From contig NZ_SNXS01000004.1 in the NCBI RefSeq assembly GCF_004362525.1, positions 186,001 to 250,000 on the forward strand: a stretch of DNA of 64,000 nt, written 5' to 3'. The notes beneath the pieces were generated by a model. That model did not search any database. It was not told the DNA's origin and saw nothing but the letters and a program-made list of their open reading frames with translations. Made by a program: the position numbers and the translations under genes. This DNA is from Roseateles toxinivorans (GTDB lineage Bacteria > Pseudomonadota > Gammaproteobacteria > Burkholderiales > Burkholderiaceae_C). Position 1 is the first letter of the stretch. The number at the start of each line of letters is the position of its first letter. Positions 1 through 8,535 of the stretch are shown here, one piece after another.

Positions 1-843
1 CAGCGTGAAGGGCTGGTCGCGCTTCCAGAAATTGCAGAACAGGCCCTGACCGAGGTAGAACACCCAGGAGCCCTCATAGCCGGACACATCGGACGAGGCC
101 GGGTCGGGGTTGCGGAACCAGACCCGGTCGCCGGGCACGTAATAGGCCGGCGGCAGCGGCGCCTCGGTGCTGCCCAGCTCGCGCAGGAAGACGTCGTGAA
201 AGCGTCCCGACATCACCGCGCGCCGCTCGCTCTGCAGCTGCAGCCGCGCGTACAGGGCCGGATGGTGAAGCTTTGCCTCCTGTGCAATGGCCAGCAGGAT
301 CACGTACTCGGTGGCCCGGTAGCAGGAGAAGTCATAGAGCTGGCCGCTGCGCTCGGGTTGGGTGGCGCGCTCCAGCGCGTCGATCAGCGAACAGCCGGGC
401 TGGACGGTGAAGCCGGTCTCACGGGCATAGGTCCACAGGCCGGCGGGGCGTTCGGCGACGCTGGTCTGGAAGGCCAGCGCCGTCTTGCGCGCCGCGTGCA
501 CGATATTGACGCGCATGCGCACCGCAGCGGCCAGTTCGGCAAACGAGGGGAAGCTCTGCTGCAACGGCGTGGCCAGCAGGGCCAGCCAGATCTCGCGCTG
601 CAGATCGGCCTCGCTGGCCTCCGTGTCCAGGCCCAGCGCCTGGCTCAGGCCGGTGGTGTCATGGCCGGGCGCAAGCTGCTGCACGGCCTGCGGCAGCAGG
701 GTCAGCCCGCCTTGTTCCGGCACTTGCCGGAGGTACGGGTCCAGGCCCAGGGTTCGCAGCGCATCGACACCGCGGGCCAGTTCCTGCCGCGGCAGCTGCA
801 GCTGTCCAAGCTCTGTCGTGACCTGCTCAACCAACGCGCTCAT
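1..843 (-). CDS. Tgl-like protein-glutamine gamma-glutamyltransferase (C-terminus beyond window)
   Basis: An open frame on the minus strand starts at an ATG at 843 and runs off the left edge after 281 codons. Its second half resembles the Bacillus spore-coat transglutaminase Tgl, which forms gamma-glutamyl-lysine cross-links. A segment at residues 170-185 (YDFSCYRATEYVILL) matches the region around the Tgl catalytic cysteine, so Cys174 is the candidate nucleophile. The later PGDRVWFRNPDP segment (237-248), followed by a YEGSWVFYLG stretch, matches the Tgl segment carrying its second catalytic residue, although the glutamate appears offset by two positions. The N-terminal ~100 residues show no motif I know. 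No signal peptide is seen. The family call is from remembered motifs; activity is not shown. Confidence 0.5.
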   Translation of the reverse strand, partial: MSALVEQVTTELGQLQLPRQELARGVDALRTLGLDPYLRQVPEQGGLTLLPQAVQQLAPGHDTTGLSQALGLDTEASEADLQREIWLALLATPLQQSFPSFAELAAAVRMRVNIVHAARKTALAFQTSVAERPAGLWTYARETGFTVQPGCSLIDALERATQPERSGQLYDFSCYRATEYVILLAIAQEAKLHHPALYARLQLQSERRAVMSGRFHDVFLRELGSTEAPLPPAYYVPGDRVWFRNPDPASSDVSGYEGSWVFYLGQGLFCNFWKRDQPFTL

Positions 844-1003
844 ACACCGTCCTTGTGGGGTCGCCGGTGACCGCGCTTTGTGCAAAGGAGCGAACCCGTC
901 CCCGCCATTATCCCGGCGCCGCTCGGGGGGGCCGCGCAGGGGCTTTCCCGCATTTACCGCAAGGTCGTCTTGCGCCTTCAAGCCAGCAGGGTAGCTGCGG
1001 CAT

Positions 1004-1957
1004 TCAACCCGGTGACGGTTGCCCAAGGCGGTTGCGCAGCCGCGGCGTGGCAGCCTCTATCGGTGCCAGCAGCAGTGGCCAGATACGCTCGCCCAGCTCG
1101 CGGCGGAACAGGGAGAAGTGGCCGATGGTCCGCGCCCCCACGGCCTGCGGCGCCAGGGTGTGACGCGCCACCGCCGCGCTGCGGAACTGCGCCGCCAGAT
1201 GATCGACACCCCGCGCTGGACCGAACAGATGATCGTCGCTGATGTTCCACAGGTGCACCGGCCCGGTGAAGTGGTGATAGCCCAGATCGGTCTGCAGGCT
1301 CGGGTCGGTGAACATGAAGCCGCGTCGCCGGCCCCAGCGGGCCCATTCGAGTGCCGCCGCCTTCGGCATGTCGTGGGCCCGGGCGCCCAGCACCCAGCCG
1401 GGGGCATGGCCGAAGGCATGGCTGAGCGCCGGCAACAGCGCGTGAAAGAACAGCCAGACCTTGGCCTTGTTCAGGCCGCGCCAGTTGCGCCAGTCGGCGG
1501 CCTGGGCTGCCACGCCGAGCAGCGCATCGGCCTGTTCATAGCCGGGGGCCAGACCCACCGCGTTGCCGCCGAACGAGTGGCCGATCAGCAGCAGGCCCAG
1601 CTCGCGGCCTTGCTGTGTCTGCTCCAGCAGCCGGCGCCGGTGGGCGGCGCGCAGCGCGGCCGCGATGTCCAGCTGGGCCCAGTCGCGCAGGCGGGCCGGC
1701 TCGTCCTGGACGCGGCCCTGCAAGGAGGCACCGACGCCCCGGTAGTCGTAGCACAACACGGCGTAGCCACGCCGCGCCAGCCACTGGGCGAATGCCCTGT
1801 AGAAGACGCTGGCCACCGCCGTGGCCGGGTTGACGACCGCCACCGCCCGCACAGGCCCGCTGGGTTCGTACCAGCAAGCGGTCAGCAGGCGGCCATCGGC
1901 GCAGCGCAACTGGGTGGGACGGGTTGGCGGCTCGGTGCCAGGGGGCTTGCGGCTCAT
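1004..1957 (-). CDS. alpha/beta hydrolase, serine aminopeptidase (S33) type
   Basis: The 317-residue protein has the alpha/beta hydrolase fold signature. The nucleophile elbow GHSFGG puts the catalytic Ser at 128, preceded by the LCYDYRGVG strand-loop at 68-76. A late histidine in GHFSLFR is the likely third triad member. It has no signal peptide, so it should be cytoplasmic. A good Shine-Dalgarno AGGAG lies six bases before the ATG. It is divergent from a LysR gene, and the 90-bp gap holds a perfect inverted repeat, so LysR control is likely. The substrate is unknown; an esterase or lipase-like role is as likely as a peptidase role. Confidence 0.75.
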   Translation of the reverse strand: MSRKPPGTEPPTRPTQLRCADGRLLTACWYEPSGPVRAVAVVNPATAVASVFYRAFAQWLARRGYAVLCYDYRGVGASLQGRVQDEPARLRDWAQLDIAAALRAAHRRRLLEQTQQGRELGLLLIGHSFGGNAVGLAPGYEQADALLGVAAQAADWRNWRGLNKAKVWLFFHALLPALSHAFGHAPGWVLGARAHDMPKAAALEWARWGRRRGFMFTDPSLQTDLGYHHFTGPVHLWNISDDHLFGPARGVDHLAAQFRSAAVARHTLAPQAVGARTIGHFSLFRRELGERIWPLLLAPIEAATPRLRNRLGQPSPG

Positions 1958-1982
1958 CTGAAACTCCTGAAGGGGATGGAGT

Positions 1983-2019
1983 TCAGTCTAGATTGGCAAC
2001 AAACAAGCGACTAGACTGA
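1983..2019. promoter_or_regulatory. 9-bp perfect inverted repeat between divergent hydrolase and LysR genes
   Basis: TCAGTCTAG (1983-1991) and CTAGACTGA (2011-2019) are exact reverse complements separated by 19 bases. They fill the gap between the hydrolase start (1957) and the LysR start (2048). Position and symmetry suit an operator bound by the adjacent LysR protein, but no binding is shown. Confidence 0.55.
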
Positions 2020-2047
2020 TCGGAGGCCACACATTGCTTCCATTTTG

Positions 2048-2983
2048 ATGACAAAGACCGCCAGGATTTCGCGCAACCGCCTCACCGCGGCCGACGCTGC
2101 GCTGGACGCCAATGCGCTGGAGCTGTTTGCCCGCATCGCCCAGGCCGGCAGCTTTGCCCAGGCCGCGCGCGAGTTGGGGCTGACCAGGGCGGCCGTCAGC
2201 CGGCGCGTGGCCGCCATCGAGGCGGCCGTGGGCCTGGCCCTGTTCGCCCGCAGCACCCGCAGCCTGGGCCTGACCGAGGCCGGGCGGCGCCTGCACGCCC
2301 GCGCTCGGTCGGTGCACGAGGCCGCCGAGGGCGCGCGCCTGGCCCTGCGCAGCCAGCGCGACCAACTGGGTGGCACGCTGCGCATCAGCGCGCCGCTGAG
2401 CTTCGGCCGGCATGTGCTGGCGCCGCTGCTGGCCCGCTTCCAGGCGCTGCATCCGGCGCTGCGCTACGAGCTATTGGTGACCGACCGGCGGGTGGACCTG
2501 CTGCGCGAGGGCCTGGACCTGGCCTTTCGTATCACCGGGCGTCCGCCCGAAGACTGGGTCGCCCAGCCAGTGCTGCGCTTTGCCGTGCGCGCCTATGGCG
2601 CGGCCGGTCAAACGGCGCTGTCCGGCCCCCAGTCCCTGGCCAGCTTGCCTTGCCTGCTGATCGGGCAGAACGAGGAGGCGCGACCCGGGCACTGGTGCCA
2701 TGACGATGGCGCCGCCGAAGCGGTGATGCTGCAGGCTGCTGCCTGGGGCAATGACATGGACAGCCTGATGGAGATGGCCCGCCACGGCACCGGCATCGTG
2801 CTGCTGCCCGACTTCTGCGTGGGCCCGGCCAGCGGCCTGGTCGATCTGCTGCCGGGCTGGCGGCTGCTGGTCGATCAGGGCGAGTGGGTGCATGCGCTGA
2901 CGCTACCGGTGCCTGCCGGCTCGGAGACGGCGCGGGCGCTGGTACGCTTTGTCAGAGATGCGTTGGTGGTGCCGGCGGCCTGA
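2048..2983 (+). CDS. LysR-family transcriptional regulator
   Basis: The 311-residue protein has an N-terminal winged helix (about residues 19-78; the recognition helix follows GSFAQAARELGLTRAAVSRR) and a periplasmic-binding-like effector domain from about 100 to the end. The ATG at 2048 is preferred; a TTG directly before it (2045) is the alternative. It is divergent from the alpha/beta hydrolase gene, with an inverted repeat between them, and probably regulates that gene and itself. The 3' end lies four bases from the end of the convergent AraC gene. The effector is unknown. Confidence 0.88.
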   Translation: MTKTARISRNRLTAADAALDANALELFARIAQAGSFAQAARELGLTRAAVSRRVAAIEAAVGLALFARSTRSLGLTEAGRRLHARARSVHEAAEGARLALRSQRDQLGGTLRISAPLSFGRHVLAPLLARFQALHPALRYELLVTDRRVDLLREGLDLAFRITGRPPEDWVAQPVLRFAVRAYGAAGQTALSGPQSLASLPCLLIGQNEEARPGHWCHDDGAAEAVMLQAAAWGNDMDSLMEMARHGTGIVLLPDFCVGPASGLVDLLPGWRLLVDQGEWVHALTLPVPAGSETARALVRFVRDALVVPAA

Positions 2984-2987
2984 GCGG

Positions 2988-3818
2988 CTACACCCGCAGC
3001 AGCGTCGCCGGGTTGATGCCGAACATGCGCCTGAAGGTGCGCGTCAGGTGGGCCGAATCGGCGAAGCCGGCCTCGTGGGCGGCGGTGGTCCAGGACTGAC
3101 CGGCCATGGCGCACTGTATCGCCGCGTTCAGACGCAGCCACAGCAGATAGGCACGAAAGGCGCTGCCGGTCTCCTGCACGAACAGGTGCCGGAATCGACC
3201 CGGTGACAGCGCGGCGGCTGAGGCAGCGTCGCTCAGCGTGATCGGCGCGTGCAAGTGCGTGCGGATGTAGTCCAGCGCCTTGCCTATGCGCGGATCCACC
3301 GGGTCGTCGGCCAGCGGCTCGTTGGTCAGCAGGGCCAAGGCGGCACGGGCCGTGGCCACCATTGCTTCGTCACCTGCGCCACGGCGGTAGGCAGCCAGCA
3401 GCAGGTCGGCCATGTCATCGCGCTCCGCGTCGGGCAGGGGGCTGATGCCCTGGGCGGCAAAGTGCCGGGTCAGCATCCGGCCCGCCGTGGTTTCCGGTTC
3501 GATGAACAGATGGGCCACCGTCGCGCCCTCGATCTCGAACTGGTGCTTGCAGTGCGAGCGCACCAGGGCGCCCGTGAACGACGACCAGCAACCGTCCTCC
3601 AGATCTCGAAACCGGCAAATGCCGTCCAGCGCCAGCGCGATCTGCAACGCATGGTGGTCGTGCCAGTCGGACAGCCCGCTGCCCTGGCCAATCCACAGGC
3701 TGCCACCTGGCCAGAAATGCACTCGGCCGGCGGACACGGTCAGCCGGCTGACTGCTGGTGCGATGGGCCGCGTTGAAGGGGTGACGTGCATAGGTGGCAG
3801 GCCGGTTGGAGCGTGCAT
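2988..3818 (-). CDS. AraC-family transcriptional regulator
   Basis: The 276-residue protein has a cupin-like N-terminal sensing region and two helix-turn-helix units at the C-terminus (about residues 185-276). The second unit contains the family signature around AAHEAGFADSAHLTRTFRRMFG. The start at 3818 is preceded by an AAGGG box; Met10 is an alternative start. It is divergent from the lipoprotein/peroxidase operon that begins at 3903, which makes that operon its most likely target. The inducer cannot be inferred. Confidence 0.88.
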   Translation of the reverse strand: MHAPTGLPPMHVTPSTRPIAPAVSRLTVSAGRVHFWPGGSLWIGQGSGLSDWHDHHALQIALALDGICRFRDLEDGCWSSFTGALVRSHCKHQFEIEGATVAHLFIEPETTAGRMLTRHFAAQGISPLPDAERDDMADLLLAAYRRGAGDEAMVATARAALALLTNEPLADDPVDPRIGKALDYIRTHLHAPITLSDAASAAALSPGRFRHLFVQETGSAFRAYLLWLRLNAAIQCAMAGQSWTTAAHEAGFADSAHLTRTFRRMFGINPATLLRV

Positions 3819-3902
3819 AGCTTAGCCCTTTCATTCAAGTGCGGGCGGGCCGCGCTGCAGAGAATCGACTCTGTTCTCTTTCATCATTCATGGAGTCTCC
3901 TC

Positions 3903-4343
3903 ATGCTGTCTCGCTCGCCCTCCTTGTTGCTCGCAGCCGTAGCCCTGGTGCTGACCGCCGGCTGCGCGAGCCCGCCCCCCGATCTCGACCTGTCGCTGCA
4001 ACACCCCAGTGCGAACGGCCGGTTCATCGTGGCGCTGCAACCGCCACCCAAGCCGGCGGCCATCAACCAGCTGCACAGCTGGCAGATCCGGCTGACCACC
4101 GCCGACGGCGCGCCGGTGCAGGGCGCGCGCATCGCCATCGATGGCGGCATGCCCCAGCACGGCCACGGCCTGCCGACGCGCCCCCAGGTGACGCAGCAGT
4201 TGGCCGATGGCAGCTATCTGCTCGAAGGCATGAAGTTCAGCATGGGCGGCTGGTGGGAGATCAAGCTGAACATCGAGGCGGCGCAGGGCAGCGACAAGGT
4301 GACGTTCAACACCGTCGTCGCCCAGCCCAAGGCGGGCCTGTGA
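3903..4343 (+). CDS. FixH/YtkA-like lipoprotein
   Basis: The 146-residue protein starts with a lipoprotein signal peptide ending in the lipobox LTAGC (cysteine near residue 20). The mature part carries a FixH/YtkA-type immunoglobulin-like domain, with GARIAIDGGMPQHGHGLPTRP and a GSYLLEGMKFSMGGWWEI strand near the end; such domains often bind copper or assist heme and copper enzymes. A GGAG box lies seven bases before the chosen ATG; the longer frame upstream lacks a signal peptide. Its stop overlaps the start of the peroxidase gene (TGATG), so the two are translationally coupled. A role in maturing or serving the peroxidase is inferred. Confidence 0.75.
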   Translation: MLSRSPSLLLAAVALVLTAGCASPPPDLDLSLQHPSANGRFIVALQPPPKPAAINQLHSWQIRLTTADGAPVQGARIAIDGGMPQHGHGLPTRPQVTQQLADGSYLLEGMKFSMGGWWEIKLNIEAAQGSDKVTFNTVVAQPKAGL

Positions 4344-5626
4344 TGGACGCCATCGGTTCACGGCTGTGCCGGTCCCTGCTGGCCGTCGTGCTGGCGGTGG
4401 CCGGCGGCATAGGCATTGCCGAGGGCGCCATCTGGGGCATTGAGCGCTGGACGGCGGACGAGCGCGAGCTGATCGCCTCGCTGCGTTTGAATCAGCTTGC
4501 GCCGCTGCCCGCCGACCCGTCGAACCGCTTTGAGCAGCTGCCGGCTGCCGCCGAATTGGGCAAGCGCCTGTTCAACGATGTGCGCTTCAGCCGCAACCAG
4601 GCCGTGTCCTGCGCCAGCTGCCATGCCCCGGACAAGCAGTTCCAGGACGGGCGGGCCTTGGGCAAGGGGGTGGGGACGGGCACGCGGCGCGCCATGCCCC
4701 TGATGGGCGCGGCGCACAGCCCCTGGCTGTTCTGGGATGGTCGCAAGGACAGCCTCTGGTCGCAGGCGCTGGGCCCGCTGGAGGACGCTGTCGAACATGG
4801 CGGCAACCGTGCCCGCTATGCCCATCTGCTGCAGGCCCACTACCGGGCCGAGTACGAGGCGCTGTTTGGTGCGCTGCCGGATCTGGCTCGTGTGCCGCAG
4901 GACGCCGGGCCCCTGGGCGATGCCGGCGAGCGGGCCGCATGGGAGGCGATGCCCCCGGCCGCGCGGGAGCAGGTCTCACGTGTGTTCGCCCATATGGGCA
5001 AGGCGATCGCGGCCTATGAACGCACGCTGGGCTACGGCCCCTCGCGCTTCGACCGCTATGCCCAGGCCGTGGTCGCCAACGACGCCGGTGGCCAGCAGGT
5101 GCTGACGTCCCAGGAGTTGAAGGGCCTGCGCCTGTTCATCGGCAAGGGCCAGTGCATCACCTGCCACAGCGGCCCGCTGCTCAGCGACCAGCACTTCCAC
5201 AACACGGGCGTACCGCCCCTGGACCGCAGCCGCCCCGATGCCGGCCGCGCGGCAGCCATTGCCAAGGTGCAGGGTGACGAGTTCAACTGCCTCGGGTCCT
5301 TCAGCGATGCAGGCCCTCAGCAATGCCAGGAGCTGCGCTTCATGGTCACCGACGACCCTAAGCTGGAGGCGGCGTTCAAGACGCCCAGCCTGCGCAATGT
5401 CGCGCTGCGCCCGCCTTATATGCATGCCGGTCAGTTCACCAGCCTGGACGAGGTGGTGGCGCATTACGCGAAGTCGCCGCCAGCGGTGCGCGGTACCTCC
5501 GAGTTGGCGTCGGGCGGATCGGCCCATGCCGAGCGCAAGCCGATCCGGCTCTCGGTGCAGGAGATTCAGGATCTGGCGGTGTTTCTGGGCGCGCTGTCGG
5601 GCCCTATCATCGAGAGCAGGCCCTGA
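4343..5626 (+). CDS. di-heme cytochrome c peroxidase / MauG family
   Basis: The 427-residue protein has an N-terminal membrane or signal segment (residues 9-28) and two c-type heme sites, C90-ASC-H94 and C271-ITC-H275. The order and spacing fit the bacterial CcpA/MauG fold, whose members reduce H2O2 or carry out protein-based oxidations in the periplasm. The conserved TPSLRNVALRPPYMHAGQF segment near residue 350 includes the expected methionine and histidine region. The start overlaps the stop of the FixH-like lipoprotein. Whether it is a true peroxidase or a MauG-type oxidase cannot be decided here. Confidence 0.88.
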   Translation: MDAIGSRLCRSLLAVVLAVAGGIGIAEGAIWGIERWTADERELIASLRLNQLAPLPADPSNRFEQLPAAAELGKRLFNDVRFSRNQAVSCASCHAPDKQFQDGRALGKGVGTGTRRAMPLMGAAHSPWLFWDGRKDSLWSQALGPLEDAVEHGGNRARYAHLLQAHYRAEYEALFGALPDLARVPQDAGPLGDAGERAAWEAMPPAAREQVSRVFAHMGKAIAAYERTLGYGPSRFDRYAQAVVANDAGGQQVLTSQELKGLRLFIGKGQCITCHSGPLLSDQHFHNTGVPPLDRSRPDAGRAAAIAKVQGDEFNCLGSFSDAGPQQCQELRFMVTDDPKLEAAFKTPSLRNVALRPPYMHAGQFTSLDEVVAHYAKSPPAVRGTSELASGGSAHAERKPIRLSVQEIQDLAVFLGALSGPIIESRP

Positions 5627-5640
5627 CCCGGCGCAGGCCT

Positions 5641-5949
5641 TCAGCGCTGCTCGGGTGCAATCCCGCTGATGGCCGCAGCAAAGAGCGCATGGGCAGCCGC
5701 ATCAACCGGCCGGTGCTTCACCGTCGTGCTGGCCGGGTGCTTGTCGAGGAAGTTGTCGCCCTTCCAGTTGCGCGCCGGCCGCACCGGCCGCGGCACGAAG
5801 CCGCCACCGCAATTGGGGCAGACATTGCCCAGCACCGCATCGACGCAGCCGGCGCAGAAGGTGCATTCGTAAGAGCAGATGCGGGCCTCGGTGGAGGAGG
5901 TCGGCAGCGCCTTGTTGCAGTGTTCACAGCTGGGGCGGAGTTGGAGCAT
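5641..5949 (-). CDS. DUF1272 cysteine-rich zinc-binding protein
   Basis: The 102-residue protein begins with the family-typical MLQLRPSCEHC. Eight cysteines at about positions 8, 11, 25, 29, 32, 35, 44 and 47 form pairs suited to two zinc sites, and the core ends in CPNCGGGFVPRPVRP. This matches DUF1272, a small conserved protein of unknown function. The start was placed at the family's usual first residue, although the frame is open 17 codons further upstream. The extension after residue 60 is low in motifs. It is convergent with the peroxidase gene, 14 bases away. Confidence 0.8.
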   Translation of the reverse strand: MLQLRPSCEHCNKALPTSSTEARICSYECTFCAGCVDAVLGNVCPNCGGGFVPRPVRPARNWKGDNFLDKHPASTTVKHRPVDAAAHALFAAAISGIAPEQR

Positions 5950-6104
5950 GGCTTGTCCTGTGGGTCGCGGAGTCAGGCGCACAGCGTGCCCGAGCCGCAA
6001 GCTGCTGTCGAGCCGGCAGCGGACCAGAATCGGTCAGATCCGGACCTGGGCCGGGGGCGACATAGAATGCCGCCCCTTCTTCGCTCCTCGCTCCCCGCCC
6101 CGAC

Positions 6105-6935
6105 ATGAACATCACGGTACTTGAAGAACTGCGCGCCTATATCGACCCGCTGACGCCCGACGAACACCAGGCGCTGGAGCGCAGCATCCTGGCCGAGGGC
6201 TGCCGCGACGCGCTGGTGCTGTGGGGCGAGGTGCTGGTCGATGGGCACAACCGCTACGGCATCTGCCAGAAGCACGGCCTGTCATTCCAGACCGTGCAGA
6301 ACGACCGTTTCACCTCCATGGACGACGTGCACCTGTGGATGATCGACCAGCACCTGGGCCGGCGCAGCGTGTCGGACTTCCAGCGCGGCGTGTTGGCGCT
6401 GCGCAAGAAGGCCATCATCGCGGCTCGGCGCAGCCAGGCGGCCAGCGAGCCCGCCCCGGTCGCCGCGGCAGCGGTCGAGGGCGCGCCGCCGGCGCCCGAG
6501 CCACTGAACTCGCGCGAGGCCATCGCCAAGGCCGCCCGCATCAGCAGCAACACGGTGGTGCAGATCGAGAAGATCCAGAAGAGCGCCGCGCCGGAGCTGG
6601 TGGAGGCGGTCAAGCAGGGCACGATATCGATCAATGCCGCGGCCGCCGTGGCCAGCCTGCCGAGCGAGGAACAGGTGGCGGCCGTGGCCGGTGGCAAGAA
6701 GGAGTTGCGCGAGGCGGCCAAACGGGTGCGTGAAGCCAGGTCGGCCTCGCGCCCGCCGGCCGAGGCGGCGCCGGAAGGCCCCGCCGATGCCGGCACTCCG
6801 CCCTGGGAAAGCGACACGCAGGTCGCCCAGCTGCAGCAGGCGGTGGACACGCTGATGGTCGAGAACACGGCCCTGAAGCAGCAGGTAGCGGCCCTGCAGG
6901 AGCGCCTGGCCGAGCTGACGGCCGTGGCGTCCTGA
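6105..6935 (+). CDS. ParB-like nuclease-fold / plasmid partition-related protein
   Basis: The 276-residue protein opens with a ParB-type N-terminal region, in which GEVLVDGHNRYGICQKHG (about 45-62) matches the family's dGhhR segment. A central helix-turn-helix follows (SREAIAKAARISSNTVVQIEKI, about 136-158). The tail is alanine-rich and ends in a leucine-heptad coiled coil (about 235-272). Such solitary proteins are usually annotated as plasmid replication/partition related and occur in chromosomes. No parA neighbour or parS-like site is visible, so a role in segregation is not supported; a DNA-binding regulatory role is more likely. Confidence 0.65.
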   Translation: MNITVLEELRAYIDPLTPDEHQALERSILAEGCRDALVLWGEVLVDGHNRYGICQKHGLSFQTVQNDRFTSMDDVHLWMIDQHLGRRSVSDFQRGVLALRKKAIIAARRSQAASEPAPVAAAAVEGAPPAPEPLNSREAIAKAARISSNTVVQIEKIQKSAAPELVEAVKQGTISINAAAAVASLPSEEQVAAVAGGKKELREAAKRVREARSASRPPAEAAPEGPADAGTPPWESDTQVAQLQQAVDTLMVENTALKQQVAALQERLAELTAVAS

Positions 6936-6995
6936 GGCCTCTTCGCGGGGCCCTGGCCCTGTAGACTGGCGGGTCAGCCTAACCCCGCAGCAGCC

Positions 6996-7523
6996 ATGAC
7001 GATACTCACCACCCCCCGCCTGCGCCTCGAACCGATCACCGACCGGCACCTGCACGGCCTGCACGCCGTCAACGGTGACGCCGAGGTGATGCGCTACATC
7101 ACCGGCAAGGCCGAGACCCTGGAAGAGACGCAGGCGATGGTGGACCGCGTCAAGGCGCGCTGGGCCGAGTGGGGTTTCTCCTGGTGGGCCTTTGTCGAGC
7201 TGAGCAGTGGCGAGGTGATAGGCACCGGTTGCATCCAGTATCTGGCGCGCGACATGGCCAATCCGCTGGAGATCGGCTGGCGCTTGAGGCACGACAGGCA
7301 GGGTCAGGGCTATGCCTCCGAGGCGGCCAGGGCGATGGCCGCGTTCGCCTTCGAGGCCGTGCAGACGCCGCTGCTGCTGGCCGTCTGCGACCCGGCCAAC
7401 ACCGCCTCGTCGCGGGTGATGGAGCGGCTGGGCATGCGCTACCGTGGGCTGGAGCGCTGGTACGACAGTGATTGCGCCACCTACGAGATGACGCGCGACG
7501 CGTGGTCGGCGCGGCAGGCCTGA
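6996..7523 (+). CDS. GNAT N-acetyltransferase, RimJ/RimL type
   Basis: The 175-residue protein starts with the TPRLRLEPITDRHLHGLHAV motif typical of RimJ/RimL acetyltransferases. It contains the acetyl-CoA binding stretch RHDRQGQGYASEAARAMAAFAF (Q/R-x-x-G-x-G/A type) at about residues 103-124. It is cytoplasmic and the acceptor is unknown. Eight bases separate its stop from the start of the next gene, suggesting co-transcription. Confidence 0.85.
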   Translation: MTILTTPRLRLEPITDRHLHGLHAVNGDAEVMRYITGKAETLEETQAMVDRVKARWAEWGFSWWAFVELSSGEVIGTGCIQYLARDMANPLEIGWRLRHDRQGQGYASEAARAMAAFAFEAVQTPLLLAVCDPANTASSRVMERLGMRYRGLERWYDSDCATYEMTRDAWSARQA

Positions 7524-7530
7524 GGTGGCG

Positions 7531-8457
7531 ATGCAACTGCTTGACGCCGATGCCACCGCCGCCGCCTTGCCCTGGGCGGCCCTGCTGACGGAACTCGAAA
7601 CCGTGTGCCGCGAGCACGCGGCCGGCCTGGTCTTCTGCCCGACGCGCATGGTCGTGCCGCTGGGCGCGGCCGGCACCCTGCTGGTGATGCCCGCGGTGGG
7701 TCGCGGCCTGAGCATCACCAAGCTGGTGACCGTCCATGCCGGCAACGCCAGCCTGGGCCTGCCGACGATACAGGGCGAGGTGGTGGTCATGGACACCCGC
7801 ACGGGTAAACGCCTGATGCAGCTTGACGGCCCGACCTTGACCGCGCGACGCACCGCAGCGGTCAGCCTGCTGGCCGTGCGTCTGCTGGGCGCGGCCGAAG
7901 CGCGAAATGCCTTGCTGATCGGCACCGGAGCGCAGGCGCTGGCCCATGCCCAAGCGTTGGCAGCGCTGATGCCGCTGACACGCTTGCATGTGCAGGGCCG
8001 CAGCGCGGCAGCGTCGAGTGCCTTCGCCGGCCAACTCCAGGCGATGGGCATCCAGGCGCAAGCCCTGACCCCCGAGCAGCAGGCCTCGCGGCCCTGGGAT
8101 CTGATCATCACCGCCACCACCAGTGCGACACCCGTGCTCGCCGAGGCCGCCGCACTGAGCGCCCTGGTCGTCGCCGTCGGCGCCTATCGCCATGACATGG
8201 CCGAGCTGCCGCCGGCCCTGGTGAAGCGCTCAGCCCTGTTTGTGGATGACCCGGACGGCGCCCGTGCCGAGGCCGGTGACCTGTTGCAGGCAGGGGTGGA
8301 CTGGGGGCAGGTGCGTGGCCTCGAGCACCTGGTGCAGGATCCGGCTGCGGCGCCGCAGCGGGGGGCGCGCGTCTTCAAGAGCGTTGGCTGTGCCCGCTGG
8401 GACCTGGCGGCTGCGCGCGTGGCGGCCCTTCACAATCCGAGCCCGTCGGATGCGTGA
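7531..8457 (+). CDS. ornithine cyclodeaminase / mu-crystallin family protein
   Basis: The 308-residue protein has the two-domain OCD fold. An N-terminal dimer/substrate part includes the conserved GRGLSITKLVTVH and LDGPTLTARRTAAVSLLA segments, and a Rossmann NAD(P) domain begins at about residue 127 (ALLIGTGAQALAHAQAL). Family members include ornithine cyclodeaminase, delta-1-pyrroline-2-carboxylate reductase and alanine dehydrogenase; no residue visible here decides among them. The ATG at 7531 follows a GAGG box; a GTG at 7525 is an alternative. It lies directly behind the acetyltransferase gene. Confidence 0.82.
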   Translation: MQLLDADATAAALPWAALLTELETVCREHAAGLVFCPTRMVVPLGAAGTLLVMPAVGRGLSITKLVTVHAGNASLGLPTIQGEVVVMDTRTGKRLMQLDGPTLTARRTAAVSLLAVRLLGAAEARNALLIGTGAQALAHAQALAALMPLTRLHVQGRSAAASSAFAGQLQAMGIQAQALTPEQQASRPWDLIITATTSATPVLAEAAALSALVVAVGAYRHDMAELPPALVKRSALFVDDPDGARAEAGDLLQAGVDWGQVRGLEHLVQDPAAAPQRGARVFKSVGCARWDLAAARVAALHNPSPSDA

Positions 8458-8535
8458 AACGCTGCTTTTGAAAGCTAACCGTAAAAATGACCGGCTGATG
8501 GCATGCTCTCGGGCTTTGACCCGAGCGCCTCATCG

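Noticed and set aside
6105-6935. ParB-like gene as evidence for an integrated plasmid
   Set aside because: No parA, replication gene, parS-like repeats or integration ends are visible; solitary chromosomal copies are common.
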